The notes under the pieces were generated by a model. That model was not told where the DNA came from and did not search any database. It saw only the letters and a program-made list of their open reading frames with translations. From CAVRGQ01 sp963720785 (GTDB lineage Bacteria; Actinomycetota; Acidimicrobiia; IMCC26256; DASPTH01), in contig CAVRGQ010000004.1 of the NCBI GenBank assembly GCA_963720785.1, positions 434,001 to 498,000 on the forward strand: a stretch of DNA of 64,000 nt. Direction: 5' to 3'. Positions 27,370-35,893 of the stretch are shown here, piece after piece; position 1 is the first letter of the stretch, and each line of letters starts with the position of its first letter. The position numbers were made by a program, and so were the translations under genes.

Positions 27370-28076
27370 CCGCGATCAGCCCCGACCCCGTGCTCACCGA
27401 TCCCGCGCCCGCGTTGCGGCTCGAAGCGGTGCGCAAGGTGTACCCCACCGGCGACGAAGAGGTCGTTGCGCTCGACCACGCCACGCTCACCCTGGGCAGC
27501 GACGAGATCGTCGCGCTCGTCGGCCCGTCGGGTTCGGGCAAGACCACCCTCTGCTCCATCGCCGGTGGCATCCTCTCGCCCACCGAGGGCACGGTCGTCG
27601 TCGCGAACGAGGACATCACCGACTACTCACAGAAGCAGCTCACCGACTTCCGCCGCGAGCACGTCGGCTTCGTGTTCCAGGGCGTGAACCTCGTCCCCTT
27701 CCTCACCGCGCGCGAGAACCTGCTCGTCGTCGACGAGATCGGCCGGCGCACCGGCGCTGCGGGGCGTGCGCGCGCCGACCAGCTGCTCGAGGAGCTCGGC
27801 CTCGCCGACCGCGCCGGTCACATGCCTGCCGAGCTGTCGGGTGGCCAGCGTCAGCGGGTCGCCATCGGCCGCGCGCTCATGAACGACCCCGATCTCGTGC
27901 TGTTCGACGAGCCCACGTCCGCGCTCGACACCAAGCTGGGCGAGCAGGTGATGGACCTCATCCGCAAGGAGATGAAGTCGCGGGGCACCGCCGCGATCGT
28001 GGTGACCCACGACGAGCGCATGACGCACTACACCGACCGCATCGTCCACATCGTCGACGGCGTGCTCACGGAGTAG
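27366..28076 (+). CDS. ABC transporter ATP-binding protein (MacB/LolD type)
   Basis: A 236-residue ATPase: Walker A GPSGSGKTT, the signature LSGGQRQR, Walker B LVLFDEPTSALD, H-loop IVVTHD. The Q-loop region is FVFQGVNLVPFLTAREN, typical of the LolD/MacB/DevA group. It ends the four-gene operon of regulator, two permeases and ATPase, all joined by 4-base overlaps. The substrate (lipid, lipoprotein, pigment or antibiotic) is unknown. Confidence 0.9.
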   Translation: MTAISPDPVLTDPAPALRLEAVRKVYPTGDEEVVALDHATLTLGSDEIVALVGPSGSGKTTLCSIAGGILSPTEGTVVVANEDITDYSQKQLTDFRREHVGFVFQGVNLVPFLTARENLLVVDEIGRRTGAAGRARADQLLEELGLADRAGHMPAELSGGQRQRVAIGRALMNDPDLVLFDEPTSALDTKLGEQVMDLIRKEMKSRGTAAIVVTHDERMTHYTDRIVHIVDGVLTE

Positions 28077-28125
28077 TTGCGCCCTTCTGGTTGCGTGCGA
28101 CCGGGTGCGGTGCTGGGATGGCGGG

Positions 28126-28650
28126 ATGGACGTTGCCGCCGTGTACCTCGAGTTCTACGGGCGCATCCCGCCCCTCTGCCGCCTCGCCGTCGACGGTCTC
28201 GATACCGCCACGCTGGCGCGCCAGGTCCAGCCCGGTACCAATCCGATCGGGTGGTTGGTGTGGCATCTCACGCGGGTGCAGGACCATCACGTGTCGGAGG
28301 TGCTGGAGGCCGACCAGCTCTGGTGCACCGACGGGTGGGCCGCGCGCTTCGGGCGCGAGCCGGTGGTGACCGACGTCGGGTACGGGCAGAGTGCGGAAGC
28401 GGTCGCTGCGTTCGACCCGGTGGGCGCCGACCTCCTGCTCGCGTACCACGACGCGGTGGACGCCCGCACCCGCGCCTACCTCGCCACGCTCACCCCCGAC
28501 GATCTCGACCGGATCGTGGACCGCAACTGGGACCCGCCGGTCACCCTCGGGGTGCGCCTCGTGAGCGTCGCCGACGACTCACTCCAGCACGCGGGCCAGG
28601 CGCTGTACCTGCGCGGCCTGCTCCAACCCGACTGGCGCTTCCCTGCTTGA
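28126..28650 (+). CDS. DinB-like / mycothiol-dependent metalloenzyme family protein
   Basis: A 174-residue four-helix-bundle protein. Helix 2 reads GWLVWHLTRVQDHHV with candidate metal-binding His residues, and helix 4 reads SLQHAGQALYLRGLL with the third. This is the DinB_2/DUF664 pattern. Relatives use mycothiol or bacillithiol as cofactor, for example in detoxification or isomerisation. ATG 28126 is preferred over ATG 28105 because the fold begins DVAAVYLEFYG. It follows the ABC operon by about 50 bases. Confidence 0.75.
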   Translation: MDVAAVYLEFYGRIPPLCRLAVDGLDTATLARQVQPGTNPIGWLVWHLTRVQDHHVSEVLEADQLWCTDGWAARFGREPVVTDVGYGQSAEAVAAFDPVGADLLLAYHDAVDARTRAYLATLTPDDLDRIVDRNWDPPVTLGVRLVSVADDSLQHAGQALYLRGLLQPDWRFPA

Positions 28651-28705
28651 CCGGGCGCGGTCGTGGCGACAGCGGTGGCGCGGCCCCGACCTGCGTTTCG
28701 TCTTC

Positions 28706-29288
28706 ATGGTGGTGGTCATCGCGGATCGCGTTCGTGGGGATGGCCCTGCGCCTCGGGCGTGACCAGCCCGCCGCATCACAACCGGCAACCCCGGTCGCGG
28801 CGGTGCGCCCCCTGCCCCCCGAGTGCGGCCTCGACGGCGCCACCACGGCCTGCGAGCTGAGCCCCGCGCAGGCCGCGCCCTACCTCGGCTTCACGCCGGA
28901 GCGCCCGGAGGAGATCCCGCCCGGGATCCACCTCGCCACGCAACAGTTGCGCAGCTCCGATGGGGCCGGCGCGACCGGGAGCGCAGCGGACCGGTCCACC
29001 GGCTACTTCCAGGTGTGGGCCCCGGTGGGCGTGATCCCCGACGCCGCGGGTGCGTACCCGCAACAGCTCCGGTTCGTCGAACGGGTCGAGAGCGCGGGTG
29101 ACTCCACCGACTGCGACGCGCAGTTCCGCCCGATCGCGCTCGGCAACGGGCACCGCGCGTGCGTGGGCACACCGACCGATCGGTCGACGCACGTGGTGAT
29201 CTGGCACGCGTACGGCGTGGTGCACGTGCTCGAGGGCACCGACATCTCGCGTGCGCAGGTGCTGCAGTTCGCCGCGTCGTTCCCGTGA
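28706..29288 (+). CDS. Unknown membrane-anchored or exported protein
   Basis: Family not recognised. A hydrophobic segment at the start (FVFMVVVIA, and in a shifted frame IAFVGMALRLG) is followed by about 170 residues of soluble sequence with CGLDGATTACELSPAQAAPYLGF and STGYFQVWAPVGVIPDA. A one-base break near 28720 probably splits the membrane anchor. If it is ignored, ATG 28740 starts the soluble part. Four Cys residues (in CGLDG, ACEL, DCDA and ACVG) could form two disulfides outside the cell. It converges on the P450 gene with 6 bases between the stops. Confidence 0.5.
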
Positions 29289-29294
29289 GCCGCG

Positions 29295-30554
29295 TCAGCG
29301 GAGCGTGTACTTCACCGGCAGGTGTTTCACGCCGCTGACGAACGACGACGCGGTCCACTCCGGTTCGCCCGCGAGCTCGATCGTCGCGACGCGCTCGCGC
29401 AACTTGGCGAGCATCGTGCGGATCTCGCGCCGCGCGAACTGCGCGCCGAGGCAGAAGTGCGCGCCGAGTCCGAACGTGAGCAGGTTGTCGACGTCGGTGC
29501 GGTGGAGGTCGAACTCCATCGAGTGCGCGAAGGCGTGCTCGTCGCGGTTCGCCGACGGGTACGACGTGAGCACCGCCTCGCCCTTCGGGAGCAGGTGGCC
29601 GCTCGGCAGCTCGTAGTCCTCCTGCGGGTAGCGGAAGAAGGCGCGCACCGGGCTCACCCAGCGGAGCATCTCCTCCGTTGCCGGCGCGACGAGTGCGGGG
29701 TCGGCCCACACCTCGGCGAGCTGCGCGGCGTTGCGCAACAGCACCTCGAGCCCGCCGCTCAACCCGTACGACGTGGTGTCGTGCCCCGCAGTGGCGACGA
29801 TGATGTAGTACCAGAGGCGCGCGTCCTCCGCGAGTGGCCGGCCGTCGATCTCGCCGTTGGCGATCACCGTGGCGAGGTCGCCGGTGGGGTGACGGCGCCG
29901 GTCGGCGGTGAGGTCGTCGAAGTAGGTGCCGAACTTCTGCAACGTCGAGCTCAACATCTCGACGGGCGTCGTGAACTCGCCGATGTACTCGGGGTCGGCC
30001 GACCCGAACAGGCCCTGGGTGAGCTCGAGCATCAACTGCTCGTCGGACTCGGGGACACCGAAGATCCCCATGATCACGTGCAGCGTGTACTGCGCGGCGA
30101 TCTCCTGGGCGAAGTCGCACTCGCCGCCGAGGTCGGCGAGCCGCTCGACGAACTGGTCGGCGATGCGGTCGATGGTGGGCTGCCACTCCGACACCGCCGC
30201 GGGCTTGAACCAGTCGTTGGTGACCTGCCGGTGCGCCTGGTGTTCCTTGCCGTGCATGTGCACGAGGGTCTTGGGATACGGGAAGCCGGTGAGGTCGAGC
30301 ATCTGGTACACGAGGTCGGGCGCCGGCGCGGACCGCTCGGTGTTCCAGAACAGGTCGACGCTGCGGCGGGAGATCTCGCGCACGTCGGCGTGGGTCATCA
30401 CCGCCCGGAACGGCTCCCACCCCTCGGCGACGACCTCCACCACCGGCGCGTCACGCCGCAGTTCGGCGGCGGTCTCGTGCCATGCGGTCATGTCGGTCCA
30501 CCGCTCGGCGTTCACGAAGATCTCGCCGCGCGGGTCGCTGTGCATCTCGACCAT
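29295..30554 (-). CDS. Cytochrome P450
   Basis: A 419-residue P450 in an intact frame. The I-helix is VATAGHDTTSYG, ExxR is EEMLRWV and the haem loop is FGLGAHFCLGAQFA. AGGAGGACCTG precedes ATG 30554. The length and motif set fit the actinobacterial CYP groups that act on steroids, terpenes or fatty acids. No ferredoxin or reductase gene is adjacent. It is transcribed toward the unknown membrane-anchored gene and is separated by about 65 bases from the haemoglobin gene upstream. Confidence 0.89.
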   Translation of the reverse strand: MVEMHSDPRGEIFVNAERWTDMTAWHETAAELRRDAPVVEVVAEGWEPFRAVMTHADVREISRRSVDLFWNTERSAPAPDLVYQMLDLTGFPYPKTLVHMHGKEHQAHRQVTNDWFKPAAVSEWQPTIDRIADQFVERLADLGGECDFAQEIAAQYTLHVIMGIFGVPESDEQLMLELTQGLFGSADPEYIGEFTTPVEMLSSTLQKFGTYFDDLTADRRRHPTGDLATVIANGEIDGRPLAEDARLWYYIIVATAGHDTTSYGLSGGLEVLLRNAAQLAEVWADPALVAPATEEMLRWVSPVRAFFRYPQEDYELPSGHLLPKGEAVLTSYPSANRDEHAFAHSMEFDLHRTDVDNLLTFGLGAHFCLGAQFARREIRTMLAKLRERVATIELAGEPEWTASSFVSGVKHLPVKYTLR

Positions 30555-30619
30555 CAGGTCCTCCTCGTGCGGCCCGCGTGCCGACCCCGATGGTCGGTGT
30601 CGGCTCGGGCGGACTCACA

Positions 30620-31087
30620 CTAGGGAAGCTCGTCGGCCTCGTCGTCCCGGTCCAGGGTCGGAGGGCCCGAGAGGTACCGCTGCATCGCGGCGGCCACCCG
30701 CGTCGCCCGCTGCTTCGCGGTGTCGGCGATCGGGCCGGCGAACCGGTCGTCGACCGTCGACGTCCAGATCGCGAGCCAGCGCTCGTAGTGCGCGTCGGTG
30801 AACGGCACGAGGGCATGCGCGGGTTCGTGGAGGCCGAGGGTGGTGCGCGTGACCGCCGCCTCGCCGAGCAGCTGCCAGCACCAGAAGTCGGTGACGCGCG
30901 GGATGTGGTCGGCCCAGTCCACGTGGACCGCGTGGAACACGGGCGCGAGGACGTCGTCGATCGCGGCCTCGCGGTAGAAGGCGCGCACGAGGTGGAGGAC
31001 GTCGTCGCGCGTCGTGATGTCGCCGGGCGTGCTCGGCACGTCGGGGGCGCGGAGGAGGTCGCGGCCGACGGGAGGGGGAGACGTCAT
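30620..31087 (-). CDS. Group III truncated haemoglobin
   Basis: A 155-residue globin. VLHLVRAFYREAAIDDVLAPVF forms the A/B helices and HVDWADHIPRVTDFWCWQLLG the E-helix region with the Trp-rich signature of group III. LHEPAHALVPFTDAHYERWLAIW contains the proximal-side His and the conserved F-H region. Such globins bind O2 and NO. ATG 31087 overlaps the stop of the RIC-like gene. The setting with an Rrf2 regulator and RIC-like gene suggests a role in nitric-oxide or nitrosative stress. Confidence 0.87.
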   Translation of the reverse strand: MTSPPPVGRDLLRAPDVPSTPGDITTRDDVLHLVRAFYREAAIDDVLAPVFHAVHVDWADHIPRVTDFWCWQLLGEAAVTRTTLGLHEPAHALVPFTDAHYERWLAIWTSTVDDRFAGPIADTAKQRATRVAAAMQRYLSGPPTLDRDDEADELP

Positions 31088-31312
31088 GCGGGCTCCGGCC
31101 CGGTCGGGATCGTCGCGGCGAACTCCGCCTCCAGGCGCAGGACCGCGGGGAACAGCACGGTTGCTCTCCTTGTGGACGTGGAGGCGCAGGTCACGGTCGA
31201 GCGCGAGCAACCCGTCGTAGAGCGGCCGGTAGCTCGCGCACGCGTCGTCGGGAATGGCGTACCCGGCGGTGACCGCCTGCAACCGGGCGAGCTGCGAGAC
31301 GGAGCGGTTCAT
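31085..31312 (-). CDS. RIC-like (ScdA/YtfE C-terminal) short protein, frame broken near 31160
   Basis: About 76 codons. RLQAVTAGYAIPDDACASYR followed by DLRLHVHKE and, in the next frame, VLFPAVLRLEAEFA matches the C-terminal helix pair of RIC di-iron repair proteins (ACxTYRxLYxxL ... HVHxENxxLFP). Complete RIC proteins have about 220 residues, and the upstream DNA is occupied by the YwiC-like gene. This is therefore either a truncated gene or a minimal relative. The frame change lies at AAGGAGAGCAACCG. ATGA overlaps join it to genes on both sides, which argues that it is kept in the operon. The role in Fe-S repair is inferred. Confidence 0.6.
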
Positions 31313-32150
31313 GAGGCGAGCACTCCGGTGGCGGTCACGATCACGACGAGGAGGCCCAACGCGCTCTGGCGCACGCCGAGCAGCGCGGCGCGGGGCGCGG
31401 GGTGGTGGTTGCTCACGTGCTGCAGCAGCACGACGACGGCCACGGCGATCGCGCCGGCGAGGACCAGAGGATCGACGACCACGGCGATCGCCGCGAGCAC
31501 CACCGCGGCGACGTCGCCGACGCGGCCCGCGATCGGCGACACGGTGCGGCCGTGCAGCGCCATCACCTGGGCCCGCACCGACGGGATGGCGGTGAGCACA
31601 CGCGCGGCGAGCACCATCCAGAGCGCGGCGGCGAGCGACGCGGACTCGCCGCCCGCGAGGGCGATCATCGCCGCGACCGCACCGATGCCCGCGGCGCCGG
31701 CGAGCTCGGGGGCGAGGCGCCGGCTGCGCGAGCGCATGTCGAACCACAACTCGACGGCCACGAGCGGCGCAGCGATCAGCGCCGGCCACCAGAACTCGCC
31801 GTCGGTGGTGAGCACGGCTCCGACCACGAGTGCGACGAGCGCCAGCGCCTCCACCGCGACGACACGCCGCGCGAGGCGTGTCGCGCGAGCTGGCGGTGGC
31901 GGTGCGCGTCGACGAGCACGAGCTTGAGCGGCGTCCGCACCACGAACGCGACGACCGCCGCGCACGCCAGCAACGCGCCGGCGATGCCGGGCGCGACCAG
32001 CAAACCGAGGATCGCGGGCTCCACCGTGAGTCCCCAGCCGCCGTGCTCGGTCGGCAGCGCGACCGCGCGCAGGCGCGAACGCGACGACCTGGTCTGCTCG
32101 TTGGTGGCCGGTCCGTGGAGTTCGTCGCGGCCGGCGGCCGCGGTGTTCAC
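31309..32150 (-). CDS. YwiC-like membrane protein (frame broken near 31875)
   Basis: About 280 codons. The N-terminal LPTEHGGWGLTVEPAILGLL and VAFVVRTPLKLVLVDAHRHR are hallmarks of the YwiC-like family. About six membrane spans follow (VVAVEALALVALVVGAVL; ALWMVLAARVLTAI; AAVVLAAIAVVVDPLVLAGA). Two frames are joined near 31875. YwiC-like genes often sit near anaerobic or nitrogen-oxide regulators, but the molecular role is not established. Its start (GTG 32150) overlaps the Rrf2 stop (GTGA) and its stop overlaps the RIC-like start. Confidence 0.8.
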
Positions 32151-32561
32151 GGCAGGTCCCCGACGCGACCGAGGGACGACAGCGGGGTGCGGCCGAGCTC
32201 GGCCACGAGCTGGGCCCGGGCGCGCGACCACGGCACGTGCAGCGCGCACTGGCCCGCGCCCGCGCACGGCCGGTCGGCCAACACGCAGCGGCCGGACTCG
32301 CTCGGGCCCTCCACCGCCTCGATCACGTCGAGCACGGTCACGGCGGTCAGGGCGACGGTGGACCGGTACCCACCGGTGGGCCCGGGTTCCGAGTCCACCC
32401 AGCCGCGGCCGGCGAGCGGGGCCACCACCTGGGTGAGGTAGCCGGGGGTGGTGCCCACGGCGTCGGCGAGCTCCGCCGACTTCGCCCGCTTTCCAGCGCG
32501 TCGACAGCTCGAGCAGGACGCGGGTGGCGAGGTCGGCTTTCCGGGTGACTTCGAGTCTCAC
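32147..32561 (-). CDS. Rrf2-family Fe-S regulator (NsrR-like; frame broken near 32495)
   Basis: About 138 codons. It begins VRLEVTRKADLATRVLLELS, the standard Rrf2 winged-helix start, and continues after a one-base change with AELADAVGTTPGYLTQVVAP and EPGPTGGYR. Three cysteines, C-x6-C-x5-C within GRCVLADRPCAGAGQCALH, match the cluster-binding loop of NsrR/IscR proteins with slightly longer spacing. NsrR senses nitric oxide through this cluster. It heads the operon with YwiC, RIC-like and haemoglobin genes, so NO control is the natural reading; iron or redox sensing is an alternative. Confidence 0.83.
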
Positions 32562-32572
32562 AGTGCGAGACT
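32554..32572. promoter_or_regulatory. Inverted repeat overlapping the Rrf2 start codon
   Basis: AGTCTC-N7-GAGACT is a perfect 6-bp-arm repeat whose left half covers the GTG start of the Rrf2 gene. A dyad at the promoter/start suggests autoregulation by the Rrf2 protein, perhaps on a leaderless transcript. Confidence 0.45.
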
Positions 32573-32616
32573 GCAGGATTCGCCGCCCCGCCGACAGGGA
32601 CCGAGGTCCCGCAGCG

Positions 32617-33492
32617 TCAGGATTCGGACGAACCGGGTGGGAACTCGCGCAGGTAGCGCTCGAGCTCCTCGGCGAGGTCGTCGGCCGAGGGGAGCTGCTG
32701 CTCCGTCTCGCGGTCGAAGGCCGCCTCGAGGCGGGGCAGCATCGCCATCCCCTCCGGGCTCTCGCCGAGGGCGTCGTCGACCATCGACTCCCACTCCTCG
32801 ATGGCCGGGCCGAGCAGTTGGGCGCCGGTGGGGACGCCGGTGACGTGCTCGAGGTTGCCGAGGAGGGCGGCCGCGGCCTTCCAGTTGGTCGCGCCGGTGG
32901 CGTAGAAGGGCACGCCCACCTGCATGGAGATCGCGGGGTACGAGCGCGCGTCGAGCTCGGTCTGCAGCACGCCGACGATGCCGGTGATGCCCTCGTACCG
33001 CGGGCGTCGCAGGCCGAGGTTGGTGGCGAGCACCGGGCTGGCCGACGACGACTGCACCATGGGCATGCGCGTGTGCGGCGCCTGCGCGGGGGTGGCCCCC
33101 AACGTGACGACGAGCCGCGCCTCGGTGCCCAGCGCCGCACCCACCACGACCGCAGCGAACTCGCGCCACGCGTAGTGCGGCTCCACACCGGCGAGGAGCA
33201 CGAGCTCGTGACCGTCGGGCGAGCCCTCGGTCGCGTAGAAGACGTTCTCCTGCCACTCGATCGAGCGGGTGATGCCGTCGTGCAGCACGACGCGCGGTCG
33301 TGCCTGCTGCAGATCGACGAAGGGGTCGTCGGCGATGTGCGCGAGCCGGGTGGCGCCGGTGTACCCGATGAGGTGCTCGATCGCTCCGGTGGCCGCCGAT
33401 CCGGCGTCGAACCAGCCGGAGAACGCGACGACCAGCGTCGCCGTGCGCGCGGTCCACGGCCGCTCCCAGACCAACTCCTCGGATGACGTCAC
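32617..33492 (-). CDS. PAC2-family protein (proteasome assembly chaperone-like)
   Basis: A 291-residue protein. Conserved PAC2 segments are LVVAFSGWFDAGSAATGAIE, HELVLLAGVEPHYAWREFA, YEGITGIVGVLQTELDARSY and SMQVGVPFYATGATNWKAA. Actinobacterial members occur with the 20S proteasome; the biochemical role is not established. The C-terminal 60 residues are acidic and helical. The stop lies 56 bases from the Rrf2 gene start and transcription is in the same direction, so it is probably a separate unit upstream of it. Confidence 0.85.
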   Translation of the reverse strand: MTSSEELVWERPWTARTATLVVAFSGWFDAGSAATGAIEHLIGYTGATRLAHIADDPFVDLQQARPRVVLHDGITRSIEWQENVFYATEGSPDGHELVLLAGVEPHYAWREFAAVVVGAALGTEARLVVTLGATPAQAPHTRMPMVQSSSASPVLATNLGLRRPRYEGITGIVGVLQTELDARSYPAISMQVGVPFYATGATNWKAAAALLGNLEHVTGVPTGAQLLGPAIEEWESMVDDALGESPEGMAMLPRLEAAFDRETEQQLPSADDLAEELERYLREFPPGSSES

Positions 33493-33501
33493 GGCGCGAC
33501 G

Positions 33502-34106
33502 TTAGGTGACGGCCTGCGACCGCGCCTCGCCCGCCCCCTCGGCCTCGGCGGCGGGGTCGGCAGGCCGCGACGCGCCGGGGGGCACCAGGGTGGCCGTTGT
33601 GCCGGACAAGGCGGGAAGTGAGGAGAGCGCCGCGCCGACCGAGTCGCCGCCGTGCTGCACCACGCGCTCGGGTACGCCCGCGCCGCGCAGCGAGTCGCGG
33701 AACTCGGACGCGTAGATGGTCACGGTGATCGAGCCGAGCAGGGCAATTCCGAACGCGCCGCCGACCTGACGGGTCGTGTCGTTCATCGCCGACCCGACCC
33801 CGGCCTTGCCGATGCCGAAGAGCACGAGCCCGAATGTGAGCGCGCGGTAGCGACCGAACCGGTCCCCCAGGCTGCCCGCGGTCAGGAGCAACCCCGCGAA
33901 CACGATGGTGTAGGAGTCGACGATCCACTGCAGCTCGCTGCCGCTCGCGTTCAGTCCACCCGCCGAGTGGGCGCGCGCCAGCGTGGGCAGCGCGATGTTG
34001 AGCACCGTGTTGTCGACGCCGATCACGAGCGGCTGAGGCTCACGACGCCGAGCGCCACCCAGCGGCGAGACGCGGCGTAGGCGGGATCGCAGAGGTGTTC
34101 GCGCAC
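33502..34106 (-). pseudogene. MFS drug transporter (DHA2 type), internally deleted
   Basis: Translation starts near GTG 34106 (ASRRWVALGVVSLS), changes frame near 34030 and continues IGVDNTVLNIALPTLARAHS and ELQWIVDSYTIVFAGLLLTA. GSLGDRFGRYRALTFGLVLFGIG follows as loop 2-3 and TM3. It then jumps directly to KAGVGSAMNDTTRQVGGAFG, a motif that in complete 14-span proteins lies near TM13. About 250-300 residues are missing. What remains cannot form a transporter. The join lies within one open frame, so the loss is clean. It could be a real deletion or a collapsed assembly. Confidence 0.75.
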
Positions 34107-34157
34107 GGTGGCCACCGTAGCCGGACGCGGACGCGGATCGGGGCGAGTGCGTTCGCG

Positions 34158-35009
34158 TCAGCCGTCGAACGGGAGCCGGGCGCGCTGGTTCGTGACCGGG
34201 TCCACTTCGGGCAACTCGCCCGTGAGCAGCAGGTGCTCGGCGTCGTGCAGCGGGATCGCGGGCGACCAGAGGAAGCCCTGCCCCTGGTGGCAGCCGGCCT
34301 CGCGGACCTTGGCGAGCTGGTCCGTCGTCTCGATGCCCTCGGCGATGATGCCCGCCCCGAGGCCGTTGGCGAGGTCGACGAACGCGCGGATGAAGGTGCG
34401 CCCGAGGTCGGTGTCACACGCGGCGACGAACCCCTTGTCGATCTTCACCGTGTCGAAGCGCAGCGCGTGGAGGCGCATGAACGTCGCGTACTCCGTGCCG
34501 AAGTCGTCGAGCGCGAGCTCCACCCCCATCTCGTGGAGCGCGTCGATCGCGCGCTTGGCGGAACCGATGTCGTCGATGAGGCGGGTCTCGGTCACCTCGA
34601 TGGTGAGGCCGCTGGGCGACACTTGAGAACCGGCCACCGAACGGCGCACCCGGTCGACGAGCGTGCGGTCGTCGAGTTCCATGCCCGAGACGTTCACGTG
34701 CACCCGGAAGCCGTCACCCACGAGCACGTCCTCCTGCCACGCCGCCAGGCAACGGGTGGCCTCGTGGAGCACCCAGTCGTCGACCTCCTGGATGAGGCCG
34801 CACTCCTCGGCGAGGGGGATGATCCGAGCGGGCCCGACCAGGCCCCGCGTGGGGTGACGCCATCGCAACAGTGCCTCGAAGCCGGTCAGCTGGCGATTGG
34901 TGAGGTCGAGAATGGGCTGGTACCGCAGCTCGAGCTCACCCCGGTCGATCGCCCGCACGAGGTCGTTGCCGGTCTCCGGGCGCTCGTGCTCCTGGATCCT
35001 CGTGGTCAT
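34158..35009 (-). CDS. EAL-domain c-di-GMP phosphodiesterase
   Basis: A 283-residue protein that is almost only an EAL domain. The EAL motif is GFEALLRW (E45), and the other active-site blocks are intact: NVSGMEL, EVTETRL, LALDDFGTEY, VKIDKGF, AEGIETTDQL and QGQGFLWSP. It should hydrolyse cyclic di-GMP to pGpG. No GGDEF, PAS or membrane domain is attached, so it is cytosolic and may rely on a partner for signal input. It diverges from a NarL-type response regulator across about 215 bp. Confidence 0.9.
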   Translation of the reverse strand: MTTRIQEHERPETGNDLVRAIDRGELELRYQPILDLTNRQLTGFEALLRWRHPTRGLVGPARIIPLAEECGLIQEVDDWVLHEATRCLAAWQEDVLVGDGFRVHVNVSGMELDDRTLVDRVRRSVAGSQVSPSGLTIEVTETRLIDDIGSAKRAIDALHEMGVELALDDFGTEYATFMRLHALRFDTVKIDKGFVAACDTDLGRTFIRAFVDLANGLGAGIIAEGIETTDQLAKVREAGCHQGQGFLWSPAIPLHDAEHLLLTGELPEVDPVTNQRARLPFDG

Positions 35010-35224
35010 ACCCTCATGCTGACGGACCCGGCCCGGCCGCTCCAGGGTCCCCCGGACCCTTTCGTGTGACGCAGATGCGCCATTTCCCGCGCCAGGAAAA
35101 TCGTTGCGTGGGGAACGACCCCGGTGTGTCACTCCTGTACCGTTGCTCCCCGGGAGGCGACTCTGGGCCTCGCCGGTGAGCGTCAGGGCAGCCAGATCGT
35201 CGTGGCGGTCAGAGGGAGAGGGAG

Positions 35225-35888
35225 ATGACCGAGGTGCTGGACGACAACGCGAAGGCTCGCGTGCTCGTCGTCGAGGACCACGATCTCGTGGCCGAGAGCC
35301 TCCGGCGGGCCCTCGGCGAGGAGCACGACCTCGAGGTCGTGGGCGTCGTCGACTCCGTCCGGGCCTCCGTGCGCGGCGGCGGTCGACCTCCGCCCCGACG
35401 TCGTGGTCATGGACTACCGCCTCCCGGACGGCACCGGTTCCGAGGCCACCGCCCTCATCAAGGCCGAGCTGCCCCACACCGAGGTGGTCATGCTCACCGG
35501 CCAGGCCACCGGCGCCACGCTCGCCGAGGCGCTCGAGGCCGGCTGCTCCGGGTTCGTCACCAAGGACGGCTCGTTCGTCGACCTCGTCCGCACCCTTCGC
35601 GCCGTGATCGCCGGGGAGGTGCGGGTCCCGCAGCACCTCGTGTCGGAGCTGGCCACCCAGTTGCGGCCGCGCAGCCCCAAGCTCGGCAGCGATCTCTCGG
35701 CGCGCGAGGTCGAGGTGCTCACGATGCTGGCCGACGGCAAGTCCACCGCCGACATGGTGGAGGAGCTGCACCTGTCGATCCACACGGTGCGCAACCACAT
35801 CCGCAACATCCTCGCCAAGCTGCAGTCGCGCTCGCGCCTGGAGGCGGTGGCCGTCGCCACCCGCCTCGGCCTCGTCGCCCACCCGTAG
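35225..35888 (+). CDS. NarL/FixJ-family response regulator (frame broken near 35383)
   Basis: About 221 codons. The receiver domain begins ARVLVVEDHDLVAESLRRAL and has the phospho-acceptor Asp in VVVMDYRLPDG and the Lys in FVTKDGSF. A LuxR-type helix-turn-helix closes the protein: LSAREVEVLTMLADGKSTAD, then LHLSIHTVRNHIRNILAKLQ. One extra G near 35383 breaks the frame. GGGAGAGGGAG precedes ATG 35225. No sensor kinase gene is adjacent. The divergent EAL gene may be under its control or share its signal. Confidence 0.87.
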
Positions 35889-35893
35889 CCGGA

